DNA of 64,000 bases from Chloranthus sessilifolius (taxonomy: Eukaryota > Streptophyta > Magnoliopsida > Chloranthales > Chloranthaceae): NCBI GenBank assembly GCA_021018995.1, contig CM037596.1:100671416-100735415 (forward strand), written 5' to 3'. A program made the translations under genes and the position numbers. Below, in pieces: positions 45,120 to 54,651 of this stretch (within the stretch, counting starts at the first letter, position 1; every line of letters begins with the position of its first letter). Below the pieces are notes generated by a model, which was not told the origin of the DNA, did no database searches, and saw only the letters and a program-made list of their open reading frames with translations.

Positions 45120-45944
45120 TCATTGGAGATTGATACATGTCCCTTCTCCTAATAGCACAATTAGAAATAACGTGCTCTTGTTTACCACAGTAAAAGCACC
45201 TAGGAGCTTTTCTACCAATAATTTTAGAAACTTAACGATATTTACAATTGGCTTTGGGTTGATCTTGGGCTTAAAGGAAGAAGTACCACCCTTATCACCT
45301 CTTGATTTTCTAATGCCAAGCAATTTTTCAAGCTTTTCTTCACCCTTGCAAAAACTAGTGAACTTTGAAGTTGATGGGGCAAGTTCACTTTTCAACTTCT
45401 CATTTTCAAAGGTGGGGACTTTAAAATTCTCATGATGCACTTGGCATTCATTTTCAAGGAACCTAACTCTGTCTTGGAGAGATCTCATAATGCTTTCTTG
45501 TTTCTCCTTAACAAGTTTAAATTCCTCAACCTCGGATTTTAGAGAGGAGTTAACACTTTTCAATTCGGATATTTCTTTTAAGTGTTTACCCTTCACTTTG
45601 ATCAGTTTCATCCACTCGAGGTACAACTCACCATAGGCTTCATTAATGTCACAAGCCTCTTTTTCAAAATCAGATGATGATTCAACATCACTAAAAACAA
45701 CGACATTTGACTCATTTACAATAGCCACAAAGGCTCTAAACTTATTTTGCTCCTTCCGATTTGGGCAATTCAAAGCAATGTGCCCAAAACCCTTGCACTT
45801 GTAATAATGAACATTTTCAAAAGATTTATTTTTATTTTCAAAACCCTTTTGTTTGTTCAAACCATTTTGTTTATCCCATTTTGAAAATGATAAATCTAGG
45901 TTACCAAAAAATGCCATAGAAACACTCAGTTCGTGAGAACTCAA
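45120..45944 (-). CDS. copia gag with CCHC zinc knuckle
   Basis: 274-codon open frame. It contains a degenerate zinc knuckle YYKCKGFGHIALNCPNRK near residue 50 (first Cys replaced by Tyr). A segment near residues 95-115 (EAYGELYLEWMKLIKVKGKH) follows, then a long coiled coil (SELKSVNSSLKSEVEEFKLV and onward, with RFLENECQVH). This matches the second half of gag in SIRE-like copia elements. The N-terminal gag core is missing: the frame starts inside gag only 13 bases after the primer site, so the 5' part was deleted. The last ~40 residues after PKPIVNIVKF drift from any pattern. Confidence 0.75.
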   Translation of the reverse strand: MSSHELSVSMAFFGNLDLSFSKWDKQNGLNKQKGFENKNKSFENVHYYKCKGFGHIALNCPNRKEQNKFRAFVAIVNESNVVVFSDVESSSDFEKEACDINEAYGELYLEWMKLIKVKGKHLKEISELKSVNSSLKSEVEEFKLVKEKQESIMRSLQDRVRFLENECQVHHENFKVPTFENEKLKSELAPSTSKFTSFCKGEEKLEKLLGIRKSRGDKGGTSSFKPKINPKPIVNIVKFLKLLVEKLLGAFTVVNKSTLFLIVLLGEGTCINLQ

Positions 45945-45971
45945 ATCAAGTGTACTGACTTTGATACTAAT

Positions 45972-46868
45972 TGAAATTTCGGTATCCTAGATTTGCCTAG
46001 CGAGGATATAGAGAATAAATAATAAAAATAAAATAATCACCATTGCACACGAGATTTTTATGTAGAAAATCCAAAGGGAAAAATAACGGGATTTAAGCCA
46101 GATCCCAAGGCAACAAATACACTATGAGTTCAAAGGTTACAGAAAGTACCGAATGAATGCAAACACACTAGTCCTATAAACCTTCCCAAACCACAAGGCT
46201 AGATTCCACTACGCGTCCTTATAGATCCCCAATTTGTCGCCTTCAACCACTGAGTCGCACGATGGTCCACTCGTATTCAGACGAGCCACAACAGTACCTT
46301 AGATTCCACCAAGGCCACTCGATTCCACGAGCCAATACACGCATGAGACCTCAAGCGCAATATTCTTCGAAAAGATAAAAGCAGAACAGAAGGCCTTTGA
46401 ATCGCCAAGAACGATCAAACAAATAATTTCAAAGGTTGCAGGGTTTTCTTCTCTCATAGAACGGCTAAGCAATAAGGTATGAATAGGTTAGTCGTAAGGA
46501 GTCTCGTAAAAAGTATTTATATGATTTTTTAAAACCCTAAAAGAAGTAAGAAAGACTCCTTTTTACAGAAACAATCTCAAGATTGATCGTCTTATAAATG
46601 ACGGTCAACCACCAAATCAAAGGTGGTTAACCATATTTCTTTTCGTGGTCAACCATCAATGTTTTGGTGGTTAACGACGAAAGGAAACGTGGTCAACCAT
46701 CAAACCCATAGCTTTTACGGAGCAGACTTTTTGTAAAAGACAAACAGTTGTACGTGAATCAGTGATATCCAATCATACACCATACGATCCACACGTAATA
46801 GGTTAAACTTAGCGACACATGGGAGTAAACTACTAAGTTATCATAGATCGTGACAATCAGATCTAACA
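45972..46868 (-). repeat. 5' LTR of the copia element
   Basis: 897 bp, TGTTAGATCT to CCGAAATTTCA on the minus strand. Divergence from its partner LTR could be used to date the insertion. Confidence 0.9.
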
Positions 46869-46900
46869 CTAACTGTTCATACTCATGACTCCTATAGCAG

Positions 46901-47085
46901 CTTTTCGATCGATCCGGAGTATTATACGGTGAGCTTGCAAGGTTTGTATTGAGATTGCTAGGGGTCAAAACAAAATCTAGGAAGCCAGTTCAACCAGGAC
47001 CACATGCATTTCCTGGCCCTCATCCACAGGGGCATGCACAGAATTATATTGAGGGTCCTAAGGCTGCTAGTGGCTCGTGGGAAAT
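46901..47085 (+). CDS. PEX13: peroxin-13 (PEX13), downstream exon
   Basis: After a CTATAGCAG acceptor the frame encodes LFDRSGVLYGELARFVLRLL, GVKTKSRKPVQPGP, a Gly/Pro/His-rich stretch, NYIEGPKAASGSW and reaches a GTATGT donor at 47086. LFDRSGVLYGELARF and YIEGPK..SGSW are conserved near the C-terminus of plant PEX13. The exon is in phase with 42119-42205. The short final segment of the protein would need one more exon, which I cannot identify. If the donor is not used the frame runs to a stop at 47183. Whether the gene is still expressed cannot be told from sequence. Confidence 0.78.
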
Positions 47086-47499
47086 GTATGTATTTGTGAC
47101 CTGCCTAGAGTTTGAATTTACCAGAACGGAAGATGGGTGTGCTAAATGTCAGTTTCGTGTGGCTTTAAAATATGGTAGGATGTGAAAATGTGGTAAATGT
47201 CATCGGTTATTTGTAGTATGAAAGCTAAAAACTTTCTATGCTGGAACTTTTCGACAGGTGTGTTGTATGGAGAAACTTTGTCCGGAAAGAGAAAGAAAAT
47301 AATAATAATAATAAGACTTGCATTGAACATCTTCTCTGCTGTTATCTTATTGCCCATGGACCCTAGCTGGTTTGGTCCGTTTAAAGACCAAAATATATGA
47401 TTTTCTTTGGTCCAACCGGTGAACCGCCCTGTCGTTGCTGAATTGGCCAGTTTAGCTAGTTCACACAAAATCGGACCGGTTCATATAAAAATTTGTTAC

Positions 47500-48030
47500 A
47501 TAGTTTTATCCCTCTTAGATATGTCATATTTACACTCCACCCCCTCTATTTCCCTTATTTACACTACCACCTTTGTTTTTCTGTCTCCTTTACTTATTAC
47601 CCCTTACAATGACGAATCAGCCGTTGATTGTTACAAAACTAAACTCTGATTGCTTTGAATAAGAAGATGGAGTTTGTTTTTCACAACAATCTTCTACCCA
47701 AGGACTCATGATATCAGGAATCTACCATCAGGTAGTCAGATTTTGATTCCACATGACAGACCACCCAAAAAGTCAACATCTAAATCGTACCATGGGAATC
47801 AAAATATGATTGATTGTAGGTCCACGATCTCAAGATACATTAGTTCAAAAATCATGGCGAAAAACAATGTCCATCATCTGATCTAAAGCAATCAAAGGTT
47901 ATTTTGTCAGAGTGTCAATATAGGGGGTAATAAGTAAGGAAACACAAAAGCAAGGATCACAGTGTAAATAGGTGAAACACGGGGGGCATAGTGTAAATAA
48001 GACATTTACCATGGGGTAAATGCAAAAAAC
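47500..48030. mobile_element. non-autonomous element with long inverted repeats
   Basis: Left arm about 47500-47645 (TCATATTTACACTCCACCCCC, TACTTATTACCCCTTAC) pairs with right arm about 47870-48030 (GGGGGTAATAAGTAAGG, GGGGGGCATAGTGTAAATAAG). Arms are about 140 bp and imperfect. The core words CATCATCTGATCTAAAGCAATC resemble part of the inverted repeat at 9385-9535. No clear target duplication and no coding capacity. Confidence 0.55.
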
Positions 48031-48277
48031 ACTTTTTTACTTAAATATTTTTTCCAAAGAAAAGAAAATTAAAGTTAGAGTACCTAGTAAAATAACTAGT
48101 TAATTATAGGTCTTGTCTGATTTGAATTCCTTTTCAAAGTTTATTATTTTCTAGTTTAAACTTTGTTATATTGAGAATTAAAAAATACCTACCCAATGTA
48201 ATAACTCATATATTTTATTTAAATAGTTTAGAAAATATATAATCTATTGATGAAAACTTTTAAACAATTTATGTTAA

Positions 48278-48279
<2 letters not shown>

Positions 48280-48362
<83 letters not shown>
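48280..48362. repeat. (AT)n microsatellite
   Basis: About 83 uninterrupted bases of AT/TA dinucleotides. The sequence between here and 48934 is AT-rich with no recognised gene. Confidence 0.97.
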
Positions 48363-48365
<3 letters not shown>

Positions 48366-48934
48366 TCTTTTGCCATGTGGTGCAATGATATACCACACTT
48401 TAATGGTGTAAGATAAAATCCTAATAATACTTATGTAAGATCATTAAACACCATGTTGGTGTTTAAATGTCCGGTAGGAGCCATTATGCCAAAAAAAACA
48501 CCAAAGGTATTCAATGGTGGACCTTCCTGCCATAGCGACCAAGTCGGGGATATGGAATGAAATGGCATAAAAAAAATTTGGAAAAAATAAATCAAATTTG
48601 GGAAAAGATTATCAAATTTCAGAAGACCCAAAAAATAAAAGTTATAAATATTCATTGAAAACTATAAAAATTGAAAAAATATATAAATAAACAAAAATAA
48701 TTTTTTTTTACCAAAATCCGGAAAAAGCTCAGAAAATTTGCATATAATTCACAAAATTCACAATTTATTCAAAAAATTGCGAATAATTTAAATTTGTTCT
48801 TTTTCTAAAAAATTCGCGAATTATTCGCAATTTTTTTTTACAGTTGCGAATTACATCACTATGTTTCCAATGAAGGAAAGAGGAAGTTAGAAGTGTGCCA
48901 ATGACTTTCAATCCCTGCAGGGATCTTGTCCGGA

Positions 48935-49045
48935 ATTCTCTCATACCCAATGGTTGAAACCGTGGTAGTGAAGATTCTCTCATATCCAATGGTTGAAACT
49001 TGAAACTGTGGCAGTTAAGATTCTCTCATATCCAATGGTTGCAGA
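48935..49045 (+). repeat. three short tandem copies of ATTCTCTCATAYCCAATGGTTG
   Basis: The word occurs at about 48936, 48974 and 49020 with intervening GAAACCGTGGTAGTG-type spacers of differing length. Confidence 0.8.
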
Positions 49046-49299
49046 TGTCTAACCATTGCCCTATTAAGAGCCTTGTAAAACCTTAAATTGCATACTTTGT
49101 TTGGCCACCTTTTCCAAAAATACATTTTTTATGGAAAAAAATGTTGGGTGACAGGCATATTTTATCCAAAGACCTGGCCACCTCTAGCTGAAAATGTTGT
49201 CTTGAAAAGTTATCCCATATTACTTTTCACACACAGTATCATTTTTAACCTGTGATAGACCTTCTTGAGAAGCAGTGTATGAGAAGCTCTATGATGACC

Positions 49300-49570
49300 T
49301 AGCCTGATTCGGCATGATATTGTCCGGTTCTACCACACTAGGCATCCCGAGTTTAAGACGAGTCATACTTGGAAGAGGAAGGGACTCACTTATAACCTAT
49401 GTTCAGGACGCGTTTGCAATCGGTGTGGGACTAAAGCATCCGATTAAGTCGGAACAGAGCATCCCATAGCGGGAACAAGGTCACAGCTTCAGGGCCTCTG
49501 CCCCTTTGGAGCCTCTACCAGTCTCCTCCACTCGATTTTAGAGCTGTCCTAGGTTCTAATACCACTTGGA
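49300..49570 (-). mobile_element. TRIM-like LTR element relic
   Basis: On the minus strand TGGTATTAGAACC (from about 49570) resembles an initiator-Met primer site. It is followed by about 130 bases and then an LTR-like block with TTAGTCCCACACCGATTG, AACGCGTC, GGTTATAAGTGAG and GGACAATATC. Those words recall a common plant TRIM LTR family. The 5' LTR upstream of the primer site is not recognisable. Confidence 0.4.
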
Positions 49571-49946
49571 AATCCAAGCTTCTCCCGATTCACAAAAAAC
49601 TAATTGGTGATAGGGAGGGCTTCAACTTTGTGCTTAAACTTGTGTTCGTGGCGGTCAATCCATTGTCGGCGGTTAGTTCGTAGAGCTTACTAACCTGGAT
49701 TGCTTGGCCCCATATCAAACCAAACTCCCCCTCCCTCTTCTCCTCATCTAAGGAACCACCCTTGGTGACTCAAACACGGGAGCTGAGTGCTCTGTTACCA
49801 TTATTATTTCCCGTAAATTTGGACCATTGATTGATTGACTACCATCACTTGATCGATTAGGGAAGCGCCACTAGGCTGGTGATTGCCTTGATTCATTGAG
49901 GTTTTCATCACACCTTACTTCTTTCATATCAAATGGAATATTAAAC

Positions 49947-49948
<2 letters not shown>

Positions 49949-49995
<47 letters not shown>
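49949..49995. repeat. (AT)n microsatellite
   Basis: About 47 bases of AT dinucleotides. Confidence 0.96.
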
Positions 49996-49998
<3 letters not shown>

Positions 49999-50189
49999 CT
50001 CGGGTATACCCATCAATACTCAAGGAGAAACTACCCTCAATAATCACGTCATAGTTGGTGATTAATTATAACATTAACCATACTAGGCACCATGGCCACA
50101 TGTACCAACAAAAGTAGCAAGTGATGCACCTCTCTACGCCGGCCACCTGAATAGGGCTTTTTTGAAAAGGGTTGCCAAACAAGACCTTA

Positions 50190-50398
50190 GGCCCTATTTG
50201 GCAATGTTGCTTCTCAAAAGACATGACCACCTCTAGCTGAAAATGATATTGTATTGAGAAGTTGTTCAATGATGCTTCTCACACACCATTTTCAACATGT
50301 AAACTTTTTTGAAAAACAGTATTTAAGAAGTAGCATGTAAACCACATCATTAAAGCACCTGAAAAATATTTTTTGGAGATGATTTGCTAAACAGAGCC
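50190..50398. mobile_element. Tourist-like (PIF/Harbinger) MITE, 209 bp
   Basis: Terminal inverted repeats GGCCCTATTTGGCAATG and, on the other strand, GGCTCTGTTTAGCAAATC, flanked by TTA on both sides (50187-50189 and 50399-50401). Related sequence with GACCACCTCTAGCTGAAAATG also occurs at about 49180, suggesting further, more broken copies nearby. Confidence 0.7.
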
Positions 50399-50647
50399 TT
50401 AATTAAGAAGTACTTTCCACTCAATGACTTGGCGGCTTTTAGCCGAAAATGATGTGTTTGATCTATTTTCAATTAGAGGTAGCCAAATCCTTGGGTGAAA
50501 AGTGAGAAGAGCCTTTTTCGAAGCAACTTTGGTAACAGTGCCCAAGGTTCTTTCTAGCAAAGTTGCAATCAAAAAACACTTTTATGGATAATATGAATAC
50601 CAGCTCCTTAATGGCTCCAGAACTTTTAGTTTGGATATTAGAATAAA

Positions 50648-52017
50648 GGGTTAATTGCACTGAAGCCCCTATGTTTTTCTCATATTATATGCAGGTCCTT
50701 GTGTTTTTCATTTTTTGAAATTCATCCAAACCCTTGGATGTCATGTGCATAACAGCCCCTACACTAACTTGAGGTAACCCAACTACTCTTTTCACTTAAC
50801 TGGCTTGATTTATGTAATGAAAATACCAAATTTGCCCTTCCTTTTTAGAAACATATTCATAGTTTTTGGGTGGGGCATATACCCTTGACCCATTGGGTAG
50901 GGTCTACGGCCAAAGGGTCCGGACACACTTAAATGTGGGTCCGATGCGGGCCGCTTAAAAAGCTGAGAAATTCACAATTTCAAGGTAAAAAAATTCAAAC
51001 AATATTAGTAGCATTTAAATTAGAGAGTTAAAACTATGTTTAATTTTTGTTTGTATTCTTGTTTTGGTTAAATCTGTTCTTATAGAACCATCTATTAAAA
51101 GCAAAGAGCTGCTAGTGTTACACCATCATTTGCTAATTGCACAACAATTAAAAAAAGTTGACTGTAGTAATTAGTGTATGCATATTATTAACCAATATGC
51201 AATTGCTAATCTCATTAATTCACGTTGGTATAATATTTTTTCATCAATTGCAGTGCACATAGAATTAATTGAGATAATAGGGTTTGATCCCCATCCAGAA
51301 GAGATATTCCTCTTTTTGAAATGAGCATCAAGCCGATCCACCAATTGAGCTAAAGGGTACTCTATCCAAATGAGATACTCGTCTTATGGAATTGACGAAA
51401 CTTTAAACACCTCTTATAGGGACTGCAGTGTCGATTTATCGCTTTTAAGATAGAGGAGAAGGTACAACGAGTGATTGTGGATTGGCTGGGTCAACCAAAT
51501 AAATGCTAAATATGATCACTGCCTTTAAGTTTTTATTACACCCACCTTTCATCTCCTCCATTGATCACTACAGTCAACTTTTTTTAATTGTTCTGCAATT
51601 AGCAAATGATGGTGTGGCACTAGCAGCTCTTTGTTTTCAATAGATGGTTTTATAAGAACAGATTGTTTAGACTTTTTTACCTTGAAATTGTAAATTTCTC
51701 AACTTTTTAAACGGCCCGCATTGGACCCACATTTAAGTCTGTCTGAACCCTGTGGCCCTTGACCCTACCCAATGTGTCAAGGGTATATGCCCCACCCAAA
51801 ACTATGAATGTGTTTCTAAAAGGGAAGGGCAAATCCGGTATTTCTATTACATAAATCATGCCTAGTTAAGTGAAAAGAGTAGTTGGGTTACCTAAGGTTA
51901 GTGTAGGGGCTCCTATGCACTAGGCATCCAATGGTTTGGATGATTTTCAAATAATGAAAAGCATAGGGACCTGCATATAATATCATAAAAACATAGGGAC
52001 TACAGTGCAATTAACCC
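50648..52017. mobile_element. Mutator-like (MULE) non-autonomous element with long TIRs
   Basis: 1,370 bp with TIRs beginning GGGTTAATTGCACTG on both ends. The arms extend about 450-520 bp each (50648-51165 and 51567-52017); the left arm contains about 85 extra bases near 50995-51080. A perfect 9-bp duplication TAGAATAAA flanks it (50639-50647 and 52018-52026), diagnostic of Mutator-type transposition. The interior holds no transposase and no recognisable captured gene apart from a tRNA-like segment. Confidence 0.93.
51284..51360 (-). other. tRNA-like segment inside the MULE
   Basis: On the minus strand TAGCTCAATTGGTGGATCGG matches a tRNA box A and GGGATCAAACCC a degenerate box B, about 65 bases apart. 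The acceptor arms do not pair convincingly. It is probably a SINE or tRNA relic captured between the TIRs. Confidence 0.3.
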
Positions 52018-52216
52018 TAGAATAAACCTATAACAACGGTACATGCTAATATGTCAGTTTTTTGTTTTTTCAGAAACTTTATTCCCTACCTTTTCAGCAC
52101 TCCTGTCATATGTAGCCTTCTTAAGGCACAAAAGCAATGTAATAAGTAATAACTAATAAGACTAGCTTTCTTTAGCGTTTGACCAACGCCAACGTCGCCA
52201 AGTTGCCCAAAATATC

Positions 52217-54408
52217 TGTAATGACCCGTATTTTTGAATCCGATCTAGACCGACCTGGGTACATGTTTGGCTCGGCAACCGATGTCGCCATTTGTTTTGG
52301 ATTACTATTTAGATGTGATTGTGTGGACGGATTTCGATTTAGAACTCGAGCTGACCCCTGTGTGAATTTCGTGCATCGACCTTCGGTGTGACTGCTCAAC
52401 ATCGGAGTTAAGTCATTGAAATTAGAAAGTTTAACACACTTATAAGGTGTGTGTGACTAACACTTTCCACAAACTCATTATAAGAAAGAGGTTACCTCCC
52501 GTATTACACTAGGTTTATATTGAGAAAAGAAAGGGGGAACGAGTGCTCGCATTGGAGAACCCTAGCCGAGTTGTAGCCGTGCAACCCCGCACAAACTCTG
52601 TTCGCTTTGCCATCAATCCTCGTAGGAGATCGGCTTCGAAACCCTTTTTCTCTAGAACCCTCTTGTGTTTGAAACCCTTGATCCTAGGGCGAGCTTGGAT
52701 CGATTTTGGATTCGTTTTATTATTTGGGAGAGGTTGAGATCGTGGTGAACGAGTAGGAGTTGTCCTTGTGAACTCGTGGGATCGATTGCGGCGCGAATCG
52801 TCGAGGAAATCCGACGGTTTCGTTCTGAAACCCCGTTTGTGCGACTCATTTCAAATTCAAAAATCCTTGAGAAAAGGTATGATTTTGATTAAGTTTATTG
52901 ATTAAAATTATTGGATTAGATATGGGTTTTACTTTTGGAGTTGTGTATGATTCGATTTGGGTGAAAACGAGGTGAAAGATCGCAAATTCTGAAGCTGCGA
53001 TTGCACAGTTGCTGTAGCTCTGGCACGCGAGGATTATCATCACCAGCGCGAGGAACCTCCAGAAGTTTGACTGCAAAGTCGTTTAATCGAAAAAGTGAAT
53101 GGTACTTTAGTCTCTGTGCTTGCTCGAGCGAGTTTAAGTTATCGCTCGTGCGAGGAATCGGCTCACTCATGCGAGGATTATTATTGTTCACGCGAGGACA
53201 AAACATGGTTTGTCTTCATTTTTTATTTTTCTTCTCAAATATTATGCTACTCAATACGTAACATAAGGTTTGTATGGTTGCTAGGTTATAGTGTGGGTTT
53301 TGATACCGTCCGATAGGCCTTGTTTGGACTCCGATTTGTGTGAAGCGTCCCGAGGGAGGAGAATCTCATCACTACTGTATTTTATTTTAATTCCCATGGA
53401 TATTTTGAATTAGAATCTTTGAACTTGCATATGCCATTGAAATCACCTCTATAAACTGAAAATTTGATATAAACTCTGAAATTTGAAATCTGAACTATGT
53501 ATAAGAAACTCGCATTTGAACTATATTAGTATTTGCATCTGTTTTATGATTCACCTAAACAACCCCTCAAAATTTCTGAACAATTTCCTGGCGCAAGTTG
53601 CCCTCTTGAGTGTAGGGGCTTGTTGCATCCTGAAAAAGGGTTCATGAACGACGATGGTAAGTAGGGGTTTCCATTGGCTATATTCCTACTCTCGAGATAT
53701 AGTTAACTTGAGAGGTATTTTAAGTTGAGGATTAAGTCATGAATTATTGAACTTTGCATATAGAAGTTAGAGACACTAAGATGTTGAATATCTGCACTTG
53801 CTTTGAATCTGTTTTCACCTATTTAGAACTTGATCTTACATATGATTTTCTGTATTTAAATTCAGTCTTTTACCACATTATCTAGTTCTGATATGTTATA
53901 TTCCGAAATATATTTTGAAAAATCATGTTGGTTAAAATACAATCCCGTTGATGATATTTTTCTACTGAGCTTTGTTGGTTAGCTCACTCTGACTATACGT
54001 CACAGGTCCAAGTACACCGACGGGCGCTCAGGTTGCAGACCGATCCCTGATTTGCATCTTTAGGAAGAGCCCGAGTTCCAGGTTCCACCTGAGGAGTATT
54101 TTCCAACTTAGGATCTAGTTTATTTATTTGCTTTTGGTGAGAGCTTTGAACTTGGAGTTGTGAGCCAATTTATTGGATATTATGGCTTTATGCTTGACTT
54201 TTATTTATGATTACGAAGCATGTTTTGATGATGGTCGGCCATCATCGGTGGTTTCACACTTTAATTGCTTCCGTATTTTTCTTTGCTTTGGTTATTTATT
54301 ATGCTTTACTCTGATATGTTCTCTATTTGTCCGGCTTATCGTTTAACCGATAGGTTCGCAAATCGGCCTTTCCTATACCCGAGGGATTGGAAAAGTCGAG
54401 TCGTCACA
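52217..54408 (+). repeat. 5' LTR of gypsy element B
   Basis: 2,192 bp from TGTAATGACCCG to CGAGTCGTCACA. Near 53993 it carries the same GCTCACTCTGACTATACGTC block as family A LTRs. A related downstream reading at about 54075-54110 gives PEFQVPPEEYF and then a stop, echoing the EPPPEDFF tail. Confidence 0.88.
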
Positions 54409-54410
54409 AT

Positions 54411-54423
54411 TGGTATCAGAGCC
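54411..54423 (+). other. primer-binding site (initiator tRNA-Met)
   Basis: TGGTATCAGAGCC, an exact match to the standard plant initiator-Met primer site, two bases after the LTR end. Confidence 0.95.
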
Positions 54424-54651
54424 ATGGGTGTAGATTCTATCAGGACGCAGGAACCCATCTGTGACTCTGTCACAGTAGATATCAGAGTCGTGGCTTTAGA
54501 TTCTCTAAGGACCCATGAGAACCCAACCGTGACCTCGGTATAGTTCGCATCAGAGTTATGTTGTTAGGTCCCGAGTCCACTATGACTGTGTGAATGATTG
54601 TGGTTACAATCTGAATACTGACCAATGTTATTTTCACAATGACAAATCAGC

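Larger units (their letters stand above)
42309..46868 (-). mobile_element. copia element, non-autonomous, complete with TSD
   Basis: Two LTRs (42309-43201 and 45972-46868) flank a 2.8 kb interior on the minus strand. Perfect 5-bp duplications CTAAC are at 42304-42308 and 46869-46873. On the minus strand, TAGTATCAAAGTC just after the 5' LTR is a primer-site relic, and AAAGAGGGAGAT just before the 3' LTR is the polypurine tract. Only gag remains; no integrase, RT or RNase H motif is present, so the pol region was lost. The insertion lies in the PEX13 intron. Confidence 0.92.

Noticed and set aside
46949-47185. Independent 78-codon gene starting at 46949
   Set aside because: It is the in-frame continuation of the PEX13 exon that begins at 46901.
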